Shown: positions 16,740 through 25,559, counted from the stretch's first letter. The stretch is DNA of 64,000 nt from Bosea sp. 29B (GCF_902506165.1 NZ_LR733817.1:372001-436000), one strand, 5' to 3'. Notes: generated by a model from the sequence alone, not told the origin. A program made the numbers and translations.

Positions 16740-16819
16740 TGATCTGAGCCCTTAAGACTGGACCGCTTTGGGTTAGAGTTTCCGCGTCGTTTCCCTTGGG
16801 CTGGGAGGAGCGGAAGACG

Positions 16820-17086
16820 ATGAAGGATTCGAAGTTCTCGGACGCGCAGAAAGCGTTCATCCTGAAGCAGGGCGCAGACGGGATTCCGGTGGCGGAGATC
16901 TGCCGGCGGGCTGGAATCAGCCAGGCGACCTATTTCAATTGGAAGAAGAAGTACGACGGGCTTCTGCCGGCCGAGATGCGCCGGCTGAAGCAGCTCGAGG
17001 ACGAGAACGCGAAGCTGCGCAAGCTCGTCGCCGACTTCGCCCTGGACCGCGAGATGCTGCAGGACGTCATTCGCCGAAAGCTCTGA
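16820..17086 (+). CDS. IS3 family transposase OrfA
   Basis: 88 residues, full length for the IS407-like group. HTH residues IPVAEICRRAGISQATYFNW are followed by the leucine-rich coiled coil MRRLKQLEDENAKLRKLVAD, the standard OrfA layout. The start at 16820 is preceded by GGGAGGAG. OrfB normally arises by frameshift near the 3' end of this gene. Since orfB is truncated, OrfA is probably without function here. Confidence 0.92.
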   Translation: MKDSKFSDAQKAFILKQGADGIPVAEICRRAGISQATYFNWKKKYDGLLPAEMRRLKQLEDENAKLRKLVADFALDREMLQDVIRRKL

Positions 17087-17394
17087 GGCCTGGTCGCAAG
17101 CGCGAGCTTGTCGGCGCGATGTGTGGCGAGTGGCAGGTGTCGATCCGGCGGGCCTGTGCGGTCCTGGAGTTCGACACCTCGAGCTACCACTACAAATCAT
17201 GCCGGCCCGACCAGGCCCCCTTGGCAGCCCGGATCAAGGCGATCTGCGAGACCCGCGTTCGCTATGGCTATCGCCGCGTCGACGTCCTGCTGCGGCGCGA
17301 GGGCTGGCATGTCAATCAAAAGCGGATTCGAAGGATCTACAATGAGTTAGGCTTGCAGCTCAGGAACAAGACGCCCAAGCGCCGGGTCAAGGCA
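17083..17394 (+). pseudogene. IS3 family transposase OrfB, truncated
   Basis: The frame reads RPGRKRELVGAMCGEWQVSI…RNKTPKRRVKA, the N-terminal HTH_21 region of IS407-type OrfB. It ends near 17394, before the rve integrase core with the DDE residues. Downstream the same frame runs into unrelated DNA (a LysR 3' fragment) and stops at 17481. Intact OrfB proteins have about 270 residues, so roughly 60 percent is lost. Confidence 0.88.
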
Positions 17395-17693
17395 CCGCGA
17401 TTCCGGTCATGCTCAAGGAGACGATCGTTCTCGACGACCCGGAAGCGACCTGTCGCGCGGCGCTGCTCGGTCTCGGCGTGACCTTGAGCGCTGTGTGCCA
17501 TGTGCTGCCGCATTTGGAGAGCGGCGCGCTCGTCCGCCTGCTGCCACAGTGGTACATCGACGAGGGGCCGATCTCGATCTACTACGCGAGCCGCACGCTG
17601 CTCCCATCAAAGACCCGCGTCTTTGTCGATTTCGTCGCGGATGCGGTTCGACGCCAGCGGCTTGCGGAAAGATTTGCTGGCAGTCTTGGCTAG
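17391..17693 (+). pseudogene. LysR-family regulator, C-terminal fragment
   Basis: About 100 residues (GTAIPVMLKETIVLDDPEAT… to SLG) match the last third of a LysR effector domain, including the RAALLGLGVTLSAVCHVLPH block and the typical LLPQWYIDEGPISIYYA strand before the C-terminal helix. No DNA-binding domain, start codon or promoter remains; the fragment is fused to the truncated IS orfB. An ATG at 17409 could start translation but would give an incomplete protein. It marks the right border of a deletion. Confidence 0.82.
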
Positions 17694-17830
17694 CCATCCG
17701 TGCGACTTAAGGAGCACACGATGCCTGGCTTCTGTGACTGCATAGGCGAAGGCCTTGGAGCGTCGTCAACACCGTCGAACTCGACATCATCACCAACAGG
17801 GAGCGGACCTCTACTAAAGCCATCGCGGAT

Positions 17831-18316
17831 TCAGTCGTGAGCGCTGGCTTTCGCGGCTTCGTCTAGGCCCACCGCCTCGCGCATGCCCTGTCGCAGCCCC
17901 TGGACGCTTCTGTTGAGCGCGATCATCTGGGGGATCTCGAAGCCGGAATGGCGCAGCAGCGCATTGGTGAGGCAGCCGGTCTTCGGGTGGAGTTCCCTGC
18001 CCTTCTCGGTGAGATGAACCTCGACCAGACGCTCGTCGACGGTGCTGCGCCGGCGGCCGAGGAAGCCGGCCGCCTCGAGGCGCTTGACCGCGGGCGTGAT
18101 CGTGCTCGGCTCGAGCGCCAGGCGCTCGCCGATCGCGCTGATCGTCAGCCCGTCTCTCTCCCAGAGCGCGCTGAGCACGAGATACTGCGTATAGGTCACG
18201 CCCATCGCATCGAGCATCGGCTTGTAGACGCGCTGGATCGCCAGCGACGCCGAATAGATCGAGAAACAGAGTTGACCGTCGAGCGGCAGCGTCGGCGGGG
18301 CAGGGGCGTCGGTCAT
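17831..18316 (-). CDS. MarR-family regulator, OhrR-like (two-cysteine type)
   Basis: 161 residues. The N-terminal LDGQLCFSIYSAS carries Cys17, aligned with the peroxide-sensing cysteine of OhrR, and the LTYxQYLVL-type segment (VTYTQYLVLSALWE) is typical of OhrR. Winged HTH at about 55–95 with DERLVEVHLTEKG. A second cysteine, C115, lies where two-cysteine OhrR proteins keep their resolving residue. Organic hydroperoxide sensing is therefore likely. It is divergent from a secreted hydrolase with a palindrome between them; no ohr peroxidase gene is next to it. Confidence 0.85.
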   Translation of the reverse strand: MTDAPAPPTLPLDGQLCFSIYSASLAIQRVYKPMLDAMGVTYTQYLVLSALWERDGLTISAIGERLALEPSTITPAVKRLEAAGFLGRRRSTVDERLVEVHLTEKGRELHPKTGCLTNALLRHSGFEIPQMIALNRSVQGLRQGMREAVGLDEAAKASAHD

Positions 18317-18409
18317 GGCGGCTCCGGAATCGGCCTGTGTCGAGAAAAATGATATCGCGATAAAGAAACTGCTTTACAAGTCCGAAGTGGCTCCTATGAA
18401 GATGCATAT

Positions 18410-18428
18410 TGCGATAATTATTATTGCA
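18410..18428. promoter_or_regulatory. AT-rich palindrome, likely OhrR-type operator
   Basis: TGCGATAATTATTATTGCA is a 19-bp imperfect palindrome (16 of 19 positions symmetric). It lies 26 bp before the hydrolase ATG at 18454 and in the shared promoter with the OhrR-like gene. MarR/OhrR sites are AT-rich palindromes of this size, so repression of the hydrolase and autoregulation are plausible. Confidence 0.6.
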
Positions 18429-18453
18429 GATAGATCAACGAAAGGAGCCCGCC

Positions 18454-19212
18454 ATGACCAAGTCCCTGATCGCCGCCGCGACCTTCGCCCTCTCCGCCAC
18501 CGTCACTGCCATCCCGGCCCAGGCTGCGCCTGCCGTGAAGAACGTCGTCCTCGTCCATGGCGGCTTCGTCGACGGCTCCGGCTGGCAGGGCGTCTACACT
18601 GCCCTGAAGGCCAAGGGCTACACGGTCACCATCGTCCAGAACCCGACGACCTCGCTCGCCGACGACGTTGCCTTCACCAAGCGCGCCATCGCCCAGCAGG
18701 ACGGTCTGGTCGTGCTCGTCGGCCACTCCTATGGCGGCGGCGTGGTCAGCGAGGCCGGCACTGATCCGAAGGTGAAGTCGGTGGTCTACATCGCCGCCTT
18801 CGCGCCGGATGCCGGCGAGTCGGTCTCCTCGCTGATCGCCAACCCGCCTCCAGGCGCGTCCGTCCCGCCGATCCTGGCGCCGGTCGACGGCTTCCTCGCG
18901 CTCGACAAGGCCAAGTTCGCCGCCGCCTTCGCCGCCGACGTCGACGCCAGGACCGCCGCCTTCATGGCCGACTCGCAGGTGCCTTGGGGCGTCGCGGCCG
19001 CCGGGGGCGCCGTCACCTCCCCGGCCTGGAAGGTCAAGCCCGCCTTCTACCTCGTCGCCAGCGACGACCGCATGATCCCGCCCCCGGCCCAGCGCCAGAT
19101 GGCCAAGCGCGCCGGCGCCACCGTCGTCGAGACAAAGGGCAGCCACGCCCTCTACGTCTCCAGGCCAAAGGTCGTCGCGGAGTTCATCGAAAAGGCCACC
19201 GCGGCCAAGTAA
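18454..19212 (+). CDS. Secreted alpha/beta hydrolase
   Basis: 252 residues. Signal peptide about 1–24 (ends AQA). The fold shows the oxyanion segment VVLVHGGFVDGSGW, the nucleophile elbow GHSYGG (Ser near 90), an acid in VASDDRMIP and the catalytic His in KGSHALYVS. It belongs to the small AB-hydrolase group close to salicylate-esterase/hydroxynitrile-lyase-like proteins (COG0596). AAAGGAG lies 6 bp before the ATG. Divergent from the OhrR-like regulator, which probably represses it. Substrate unknown. Confidence 0.88.
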   Translation: MTKSLIAAATFALSATVTAIPAQAAPAVKNVVLVHGGFVDGSGWQGVYTALKAKGYTVTIVQNPTTSLADDVAFTKRAIAQQDGLVVLVGHSYGGGVVSEAGTDPKVKSVVYIAAFAPDAGESVSSLIANPPPGASVPPILAPVDGFLALDKAKFAAAFAADVDARTAAFMADSQVPWGVAAAGGAVTSPAWKVKPAFYLVASDDRMIPPPAQRQMAKRAGATVVETKGSHALYVSRPKVVAEFIEKATAAK

Positions 19213-19610
19213 ACGACAACCAGGCGACCGGACCGGTAGCAACCCAGCCCGGCACCAGCCAGAACAACAAAAGCGGGCCCGAAAGGGCCCGCTAACAGAT
19301 TCGACGACGTCGCTGCACGGCGTACAATTTTGGGATTGCGACTAGGCCTCAACGGCACGCCCGCGCCAGCAGCGGAAGTCGATCCCTTCCCTGAAAGGGG
19401 CCTCTAGGAGTGCCTGAAGCGTGCAGGCTCATAGAGGCGACACCGGTGACACCAGGTTGCTGCTCGCTAGTGCGAGTTTGAGCTGGAAAACGAAAACTTT
19501 TGCATCTCAGCATGCCATGGTTTTAGGTGATTAACAGCTCGTTAACCGTGGAAGCGTAATCTTTCTTCTGTGAGATTTCAATTCGCCAATCCTGTATGAG
19601 GAATTTGGCC
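19213..19610. other. Intergenic region with GC-rich hairpin
   Basis: 398 bp between the hydrolase and the pilus operon. A 9-bp perfect stem (AGCGGGCCC, GAAA loop, GGGCCCGCT) occupies 19272–19293. The T-rich tail that would make it a rho-independent terminator (TTTTGTTGTT) is on the minus strand, where no gene ends; on the plus strand it could only be a weak terminator for the hydrolase. The AT-rich last 100 bp should hold the pilus promoter. No other gene or repeat was seen. Confidence 0.5.
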
Positions 19611-20096
19611 ATGGCAAGAATAAGACTCTTGTCTGCGCTTTTAATGTGTACAATTACCTCTGGCGGAACCGAGGCAGCGACTGCTACCGGGAACTTCCAA
19701 GTTCAGATCAATATCCAGGCGAACTGCATCGTCGCCAGCGCTTCGGATCTGAATTTCGGCAATGCTGGCGTCTTGTCCGCGAATATTGATTCGACGAGTA
19801 CGATCAGCGTGCAATGCACCACGTCGACTCCCTACACGGTCGGCTTCAACCAGGGTGTGAACGGCGGCTCAGTCACGACCCGCCAGATGGCTGGGGCGGG
19901 CGGACTGATCAACTATTCGCTTTTCCGCGACACTGGCCGCACGCAGAACTGGGGCTCGACGGCGGGTAGCGACACCGTCGCGGGCGTCGGCAACGGGGCA
20001 GTGCAGAACTATACCGTCTACGGCCGGGTGCCTGCACAGACCACGCCCGCGCCTGCGCTCTACACCGACACCATCACGGTGACGGTCACCTACTGA
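19611..20096 (+). CDS. Spore coat U domain pilin subunit (CsuA/B-like)
   Basis: 161 residues. Signal peptide about 1–25, then one SCPU (spore coat U) domain with the hallmark pairs NFQVQINIQANCIVASASDL…FG and the C-terminal YGRVPAQTTPAPALYTDTIT. This is the secreted major subunit type of archaic chaperone–usher pili. The ATG at 19611 has GAGGA 8 bp upstream; an ATG at 19596 lacks a site. GC content is lower than in the next genes. First gene of a four-gene pilus operon. Confidence 0.92.
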   Translation: MARIRLLSALLMCTITSGGTEAATATGNFQVQINIQANCIVASASDLNFGNAGVLSANIDSTSTISVQCTTSTPYTVGFNQGVNGGSVTTRQMAGAGGLINYSLFRDTGRTQNWGSTAGSDTVAGVGNGAVQNYTVYGRVPAQTTPAPALYTDTITVTVTY

Positions 20097-20214
20097 CGAC
20101 GGCCAGAGCCGCCGGCCTGCTGACGATCGCTTCATGAGGCAACCGAGAGGCTGGACGACGCTGCTTGCGCGGCGCCGATCGCCTCCGCTTTGCCAGGACC
20201 AGGAGGAGGGCAGG

Positions 20215-20931
20215 ATGAGAAGCACGGCAATCGGCACGGCCCTCGCGGCCCTGGTCGCCGGAATGGCAGATGCGGCGTCGCTGCAGGTGACTCCCGTGCT
20301 GCTGGACCTTCCGACCCCGGGGAACGCAGCAACGATCACCCTGCGCAACACCGATGTCGAGCCGATCACGGCGCAGGTCCGGGTTTTCCGCTGGATCCAA
20401 CGTGACGGAACAGAACGGCTCGAGCCGACGGACGAGGTCGTCGCCAGCCCGCCCGTCGTGCAATTGCGCTCCCGCCAAGACTACATGGTGCGCGTCGTCC
20501 GGGTAACCGGCGGCCCGGCCGGCGGCGAGGCGGCCTTTCGGCTGGTCGTGGATGAGTTGCCCAAACCGAACCGAACGCCGGGAACCGTTGCGCTGGTCAT
20601 GCGCCATGTCATTCCCGTCTTTTTCACGGATCGCTCCGCATCGCCGGCATCGCTGACGTGGTCGGCGAGCCAACACGGGAAAAGCCTGGCGATCGGCGCG
20701 GCGAACAGCGGCGATCGCCGGGTCAGGCTCGCCGCTGTGACGGTTCGCGACGGGGCCGGGAAAGTGGTCGCGGTCAACAAGGGATTGCTCGGCTATTCCC
20801 TCGGCCATTCCGCGATGCAGTGGGTTCTCCCCTCACAGCCAGGCTCGAAATCGGGCGCTCACTTCACGATTTCCGGGCTGACGGAGGCAGGTCCGTTCAA
20901 TGCAACGCTGCCGATGTCAGCGGGCCGGTAA
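20215..20931 (+). CDS. Periplasmic pilus chaperone (CsuC-like, PapD family)
   Basis: 238 residues. Signal peptide about 1–23 (ends ADA), then two Ig-like domains. The N-terminal PapD domain shows LQVTPVLLDLPTPGNAATIT and LRSRQDYMVRVVR. The start at 20215 has AGGAGGAGGG directly upstream; the open frame reaches back to 20134 without support. It should hold pilin subunits in the periplasm and deliver them to the usher, whose gene overlaps its 3' end by 32 bp. Confidence 0.9.
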   Translation: MRSTAIGTALAALVAGMADAASLQVTPVLLDLPTPGNAATITLRNTDVEPITAQVRVFRWIQRDGTERLEPTDEVVASPPVVQLRSRQDYMVRVVRVTGGPAGGEAAFRLVVDELPKPNRTPGTVALVMRHVIPVFFTDRSASPASLTWSASQHGKSLAIGAANSGDRRVRLAAVTVRDGAGKVVAVNKGLLGYSLGHSAMQWVLPSQPGSKSGAHFTISGLTEAGPFNATLPMSAGR

Positions 20932-23356
20932 GCTCATGGTGCTGACGCTGGCGCTTGGATCAGCGTGGTGGACGGCTGTGCCGGCCCGCGGCGAAGACGC
21001 TCGGGACCGCAGCTTGCACCTGGACGTTCTTCTCAACGGTCAGTCGATCGGGCTGATCGGCGCATTCCGGCAGAACCAGCGCGGCGAGATCCTGGCGGCC
21101 CGCAAGGAACTCGAGGAGCTCGGGATCAGGGTTCCCGCGAGCTTCAAGGTCGAGGACGAGGTTGCGCTCGGCGCGATCCCGGGCGTGAGCTTCCATTACG
21201 ACGAGCCCGCGCAGCGCATCGACATCAAGCTGCCGCCTGATGGCCGCCTGCCCAAGACCTACGACCTGCAGCCCGGCACCGTACCCGGACCGGCTCCGGA
21301 ACGCAGCAGCATCGGCGCGGTGCTCAACTACACGCTGTTCGGAACGTCGGAAGACAAGCAGTTCCGCAGCTTCTGGCGTTATCCCACGCTGTCGGCGACC
21401 CTCGATGCCCGGCTCTTCAGCCCGGTCGGCGTCTTCTCGCAGACCGGAATCCTCAGCGACCAGTCACTGGCCGGCGGCGGGACGGACGCACTTCGCCTCG
21501 AGACGAGCTGGACCTATTCGGATCCCGGCAGCCTGGTGAGCTACCGCGCTGGCGATCTGATCTCGAGCGGCCTCGCCTGGACCCGGCCGGTTCGCCTCGG
21601 CGGCTTGCAGGTGCAGCGCAACTTCGGGCTGCGCCCGGATCTGATCACGCTTCCGCTTCCCGGCGTCACCGGCTCGGCTGCGGTTCCTTCGACGGTCGAC
21701 ATCTTCGTCAACGGAACGAAGACGATCTCGCAGGACGTCGGCAGCGGGCCGTTCCGCATCACCAATATTCCGATTCTCACCGGCAACGGCAATGCCAGTG
21801 TCGTGGTTCGGGACGCCTCGGGCCGCCAGAGTGAGTCGAGCTTGCCCTTCGTGGTGTCCAGCAATCTGCTGCGGCCCGGCCTCTTCGACTTCTCTGCGGA
21901 AATCGGCCTGCCGCGCCTGCAATACGGGCTGCGGTCCAGCATCTACGACGAGGGCATCGCGGGCTCGGCGAGCGGGCGCTACGGCATCACCGACATGATG
22001 ACGGTCGTGGCTCATGCCGAAGGGGCAAAGGGGCTTGGCACGGGAAGTCTCGGCGGGGTCTTCGGGCTCGGTCGATATGGTGTGCTGACGGCGGCCGGCG
22101 CGGGGAGCTGGCGGGACGGGCAACTCGGCGGCCAGTCCTATGTCTCTTTCGAGACCCAGCTCTGGGGTGTCTCCCTGATGGCGGCATCCCAAAGGACCTT
22201 TGGAGCCTACAGGGACCTCGCCTCCGTCAGCGGGACTCAGTTCGCCAACGGTTATGGCAACTACGTCGCCTCGGCGGCCTCGACGGCACAGACCGGGACC
22301 AACTGGGAGCGAACGCTGCTGCCGCCGCACGCCCTCGACAGGGCTTCGGTCAGCCTGCCGATACCGGCTCTGGGTGGGGCCATCAGCCTCGGCGTTGCCC
22401 ATGTGAAGCCGGCGGTCGGCCGTGCCAACCGGATCGTCAATGTGAGCTATACGCGCCCGCTTTGGGGCGGAGGCTCTTTCTACGCGATCGCCTATACGGA
22501 TTTGGCAGATCGCAGCTCCGCAGGCGTTTTTGCCGGGCTGTCATTTCCGTTCGGGACCAACATCACCTCCTCCGCCGGCGCCAATCGCGTCGGATCGGGC
22601 TGGTCCCTGGCTGCCGACGTCTACAAGCCCGTCGATCAGGAGATCGGCAGCGTGGGCTGGCGCATACGCAACGTCGAGGGTCAAGACGGACAGAAGCGAC
22701 GCTCGGCTTCGATCGCCTATCGCGGAAGTGCCGGGCTGATCGAGGCGGGCGCCGCGCAGGGCGCGTCGGGGTTCTCGGGCACCGTGCAACTCGATGGGGC
22801 GATCGCCATGGCCGGAGGCAGCATCTTCGCCGCCAATCGGATCGACGACGCCTTCGCCGTGGCGAAGGTCGGCGCGCCTGACGTGGATGTGCTCTTCGAG
22901 AACAGGGTGGTCGCGCGCACCAACGCGTCCGGCAACGCGCTCGTCCCAGGCTTGCGGTCCTACCAGCCGAACAAGATCTCGATCGACCCGCGCGGCCTCC
23001 CGATCGATGCCCTCTCGGAAACCACGGTCGAGGTGCGAGCACCCTCCGATCGTGCCGGCGTGGTGGTCGACTTTGGCGTCAGGTCGACCAGCAATTCGGC
23101 GATCGTCATCCTTCAGGATGCGGCTGGCCAGCCAATCCGGGTCGGGGCGACAGGCGCCGTTCAGCCGGGACTCAAGGGCACGAGCGCGGCAGGACCGGAA
23201 TTCGTCATCGGCTATGACGGCCGCGCGTTCATCGAGAATCTCGCGGCCGACAACGAAGTCCTCGTCAAGCTGGAGACGGGGAGCTGCAAGGCCCGCTTCT
23301 CCTTTGTCCCGCGTGCCTATACGCAAGTCTCGATCGGACCGGTGCGATGCCGATAG
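20900..23356 (+). CDS. Outer-membrane usher (CsuD-like, fimbrial usher)
   Basis: 818 residues, normal for archaic ushers. Signal peptide about 1–31. The N-terminal periplasmic domain (LHLDVLLNGQSIGLIGAF), the 24-strand barrel with the plug (VDIFVNGTKTISQDVGSGPF), and the C-terminal domain (VDFGVRSTSNSAIVILQDAAG) are in order. An alternative ATG at 20936 would give a shorter signal peptide without its basic start, so 20900 is preferred. It overlaps the chaperone gene by 32 bp and the tip-protein gene by 10 bp. Confidence 0.92.
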   Translation: MQRCRCQRAGKLMVLTLALGSAWWTAVPARGEDARDRSLHLDVLLNGQSIGLIGAFRQNQRGEILAARKELEELGIRVPASFKVEDEVALGAIPGVSFHYDEPAQRIDIKLPPDGRLPKTYDLQPGTVPGPAPERSSIGAVLNYTLFGTSEDKQFRSFWRYPTLSATLDARLFSPVGVFSQTGILSDQSLAGGGTDALRLETSWTYSDPGSLVSYRAGDLISSGLAWTRPVRLGGLQVQRNFGLRPDLITLPLPGVTGSAAVPSTVDIFVNGTKTISQDVGSGPFRITNIPILTGNGNASVVVRDASGRQSESSLPFVVSSNLLRPGLFDFSAEIGLPRLQYGLRSSIYDEGIAGSASGRYGITDMMTVVAHAEGAKGLGTGSLGGVFGLGRYGVLTAAGAGSWRDGQLGGQSYVSFETQLWGVSLMAASQRTFGAYRDLASVSGTQFANGYGNYVASAASTAQTGTNWERTLLPPHALDRASVSLPIPALGGAISLGVAHVKPAVGRANRIVNVSYTRPLWGGGSFYAIAYTDLADRSSAGVFAGLSFPFGTNITSSAGANRVGSGWSLAADVYKPVDQEIGSVGWRIRNVEGQDGQKRRSASIAYRGSAGLIEAGAAQGASGFSGTVQLDGAIAMAGGSIFAANRIDDAFAVAKVGAPDVDVLFENRVVARTNASGNALVPGLRSYQPNKISIDPRGLPIDALSETTVEVRAPSDRAGVVVDFGVRSTSNSAIVILQDAAGQPIRVGATGAVQPGLKGTSAAGPEFVIGYDGRAFIENLAADNEVLVKLETGSCKARFSFVPRAYTQVSIGPVRCR

Positions 23357-24324
23357 GCTCCCGCGTTCTGGCGCTCTGCCTGTGGGGCATGCTGATCGCG
23401 GCCGGCAGCCTGCTGGCAAGCCCGCGGGCCGCCGCGCAATCCTGCTCGCTGAACATCACGCCCCTGGTTTTCGGTGACGTCGATGTCACCGCCAATGCCC
23501 AGGTGAATGGAACGGCCACTGCGACAGTCTCGTGCACGGGGTCGGCGCTCCTGCCGGTCGGGGTCTGCATCGAACTCGGGCCCGGGACCGGCGGCGGCGC
23601 CAGCGCGGCGAACCGGACCCTGACGAACGGCGTCAACCAGTTGCACTACGGCCTGTTCTCCGATGCGGCAGCCAGCGTGCCCTGGGGATCGGGAGCCTGG
23701 CCTGCGGGCGGGGCTTCGGCGGTCGGCTTCAACCTGACCTTGTCCGTATCTGGCACCGGCAGCCGGAGCGTCACCATCTATGGCCGTGTCTACAGCGGCC
23801 AGGCTACCGCGGCGCCCGTCACCTACTCCAGCAGCTTCGCCGGCACCGATGCCCGGATCCGCTACGGGCTCCTGTCCTTCCTGCTCGGCTGCGAGCTCCT
23901 CACCGTGGTCCAGTCGACCAGCTTCACGGTCAGCGCGAACGTGCCGGCGACCTGCCGGGTGACGACAAGCGATCTCAATTTCGGCTCGGTCGGCGTACTG
24001 GCCGCGCCGCAGGACGCGTTCACGACCCTGGCGCCGACCTGCACGAATGGCACCGCCTATCAGATCGGCCTGAACGGCGGCTTGTCGGGTGCGACGAATC
24101 CAACGACGAGGCGCATGACGAAGGGAGCGGAGACGATCACCTACGGGCTCTATCGGGATGTCGCGCGAAGCCAACCCTTCGGCAGCACGCTCGGCCTCGA
24201 TACATTGACGGGCATTGGCTCCGGTCTGGCGCAGACGAGCCATGTCTACGGACGGGTCCCGGCCCAGGCCACACCATCGCCGGGGCCATACGCCGACACG
24301 ATTCAAGCGACGGTCACCTACTGA
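23347..24324 (+). CDS. Two-domain spore coat U protein, likely pilus tip adhesin (CsuE-like)
   Basis: 325 residues. Signal peptide about 1–31, then two SCPU domains (about 32–170 and 195–325), each with its own cysteines; the second ends YGRVPAQATPSPGPYADTIQATVTY-like and resembles the major subunit. The two-domain form is typical of the tip adhesin CsuE, whose first domain contacts surfaces. It starts 10 bp inside the usher gene and ends the operon. Confidence 0.88.
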   Translation: MPIGSRVLALCLWGMLIAAGSLLASPRAAAQSCSLNITPLVFGDVDVTANAQVNGTATATVSCTGSALLPVGVCIELGPGTGGGASAANRTLTNGVNQLHYGLFSDAAASVPWGSGAWPAGGASAVGFNLTLSVSGTGSRSVTIYGRVYSGQATAAPVTYSSSFAGTDARIRYGLLSFLLGCELLTVVQSTSFTVSANVPATCRVTTSDLNFGSVGVLAAPQDAFTTLAPTCTNGTAYQIGLNGGLSGATNPTTRRMTKGAETITYGLYRDVARSQPFGSTLGLDTLTGIGSGLAQTSHVYGRVPAQATPSPGPYADTIQATVTY

Positions 24325-24516
24325 AAATTGCAGCGGCTTTGCGCTGACCTTTCTCAGACGCTCATTAGCCCGCCGAGTACCCGTCAAGGGTCTGAATGCG
24401 CCAGAAGCGGAAGCTGGCGCCACGCCCGGAAGCGGACCTCTGAAGCGCCGTAAAGGCACGACCGAAAGCACGCCGGCTTCCTCACGCCTCTGTGAACATG
24501 TGATGCGGCAGGGGTG

Positions 24517-24527
24517 GGAATAAACCC
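24517..24527 (+). promoter_or_regulatory. Candidate ECF-type -35 element
   Basis: GGAATAAACCC lies 56 bp before the metallophosphoesterase ATG. GGAAT/AAC-rich -35 boxes are typical of ECF sigma promoters, and an ECF sigma gene is third in this operon, so autoregulation is plausible. I do not see a clear -10 element, so this is only a suggestion. Confidence 0.35.
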
Positions 24528-24582
24528 GCCGCTCTCTCGCTCTCCTCAGCATCTGCCATTGGCGGCAGCGCAGGAGATCGAC

Positions 24583-25530
24583 ATGACCCAGCACGGTAAT
24601 AATGACGAGCCTATCGACCGCCGGCATGCCCTCGAATGCATGATCTGGGCGGGCACCGGCGTGCTCTGGACGATCTCGGGCGGTGTGCCCGTCTCGCCAG
24701 GCCTGCTGGGCGAAGCCAACGCAGCCGAGGCGGCGGCAGGGTTCACCTTCCTGCAAATCTCGGACAGTCATGTCGGCTTCGACAAGGCTGCCAATCCGCA
24801 TGCCATCGACACCTTGCAGGAGGCGATCGGCAGGGTTCGGGCGCTGCCTGAAAAGCCCTCCTTCATGATCCACACCGGCGACATCACCCATCTGTCCACG
24901 GCCGCGCAGTTCGATGCGGCCGGACAGATCATCGGCGGCGCCGCGCTCGACGTGCACTATGTGCCCGGCGAGCACGACATCATCGACGAGAGCAACGGGC
25001 GGGCCTATCTCGACCGCTATGGGGCGGGCACCCGCGGCGCCGGCTGGTATTCCTTCGACCAGAACGGCGTGCACTTCATCGGCCTGGTCAATGTCGTCAA
25101 CCTGAAGGCCGGAGGGCTCGGCAATCTCGGAGCCGACCAGCTCGCCTGGCTCGCCGACGACCTGAAGGCGCTGAGCACCTCTACGCCCATCGTCGTCTTC
25201 GCCCATATTCCGCTCTGGGCGGTCTATCCGGAATGGGGTTGGGGCACCGACGATGCGGCGCAGGCGCTTGCCCTACTCAGGCGCTTCGGCTCGGTCACCG
25301 TGCTCAACGGCCATATCCATCAGATCATGCAGAAGGTGGAGGGCAACGTCACCTTCCACACTGCCCTCTCGACCGCCTTCCCGCAGCCGGCGCCTGGCAC
25401 CGCGCCATCGCCCGGGCCGATGACTGTGCCGGCCGGCCAGCTGCGCAGCCTCCTCGGCATCACCCAGGTCGCTGTGAAGCGGGGCAAGCAGGATCTCGCG
25501 ATCATCGACAGCACGCTGGCCGGGGCCTGA
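24583..25530 (+). CDS. Metallophosphoesterase, exported (calcineurin-like)
   Basis: 315 residues. An RR-containing leader (DRRHALECM…) and hydrophobic stretch to about residue 48 suggest Tat export. Calcineurin-type metal motifs are D61-S-H63, GD at 99–100, GEHD at 129–132, a later H in VFAHIPLW and NGHIH near 245. GEHD replaces the usual GNHD: Glu in place of the metal-bridging Asn is unusual. The ATG has CAGGAG at 6 bp; the frame extends 23 codons upstream without a site. First gene of a cupredoxin–sigma–anti-sigma operon. Confidence 0.88.
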   Translation: MTQHGNNDEPIDRRHALECMIWAGTGVLWTISGGVPVSPGLLGEANAAEAAAGFTFLQISDSHVGFDKAANPHAIDTLQEAIGRVRALPEKPSFMIHTGDITHLSTAAQFDAAGQIIGGAALDVHYVPGEHDIIDESNGRAYLDRYGAGTRGAGWYSFDQNGVHFIGLVNVVNLKAGGLGNLGADQLAWLADDLKALSTSTPIVVFAHIPLWAVYPEWGWGTDDAAQALALLRRFGSVTVLNGHIHQIMQKVEGNVTFHTALSTAFPQPAPGTAPSPGPMTVPAGQLRSLLGITQVAVKRGKQDLAIIDSTLAGA

Positions 25531-25559
25531 GCCTCGCATCGCATGGAAGGATGCCTTCA

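Larger units (their letters stand above)
16740..17394 (+). mobile_element. IS3 family (IS407-like group) insertion sequence, 3' part deleted
   Basis: The element starts near TGATCTGAGCCCTTAAGACT at 16740, contains an intact orfA (16820–17086) and the first about 100 codons of orfB, and then breaks off near 17394, where sequence of a LysR gene begins. The DDE catalytic core and the right inverted repeat are missing, so the remnant cannot transpose alone. The left boundary is judged by the common layout of such elements (about 80 bp before orfA), not by comparing both ends. Confidence 0.8.

Noticed and set aside
16627-16860. Minus-strand frame across the IS left end
   Set aside because: It spans two unrelated DNA segments and resembles no protein I know.
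23317-25206. Minus-strand open frame of 629 codons
   Set aside because: It runs antisense through the usher, tip-protein and phosphoesterase genes, whose products are clear. No motif was seen.
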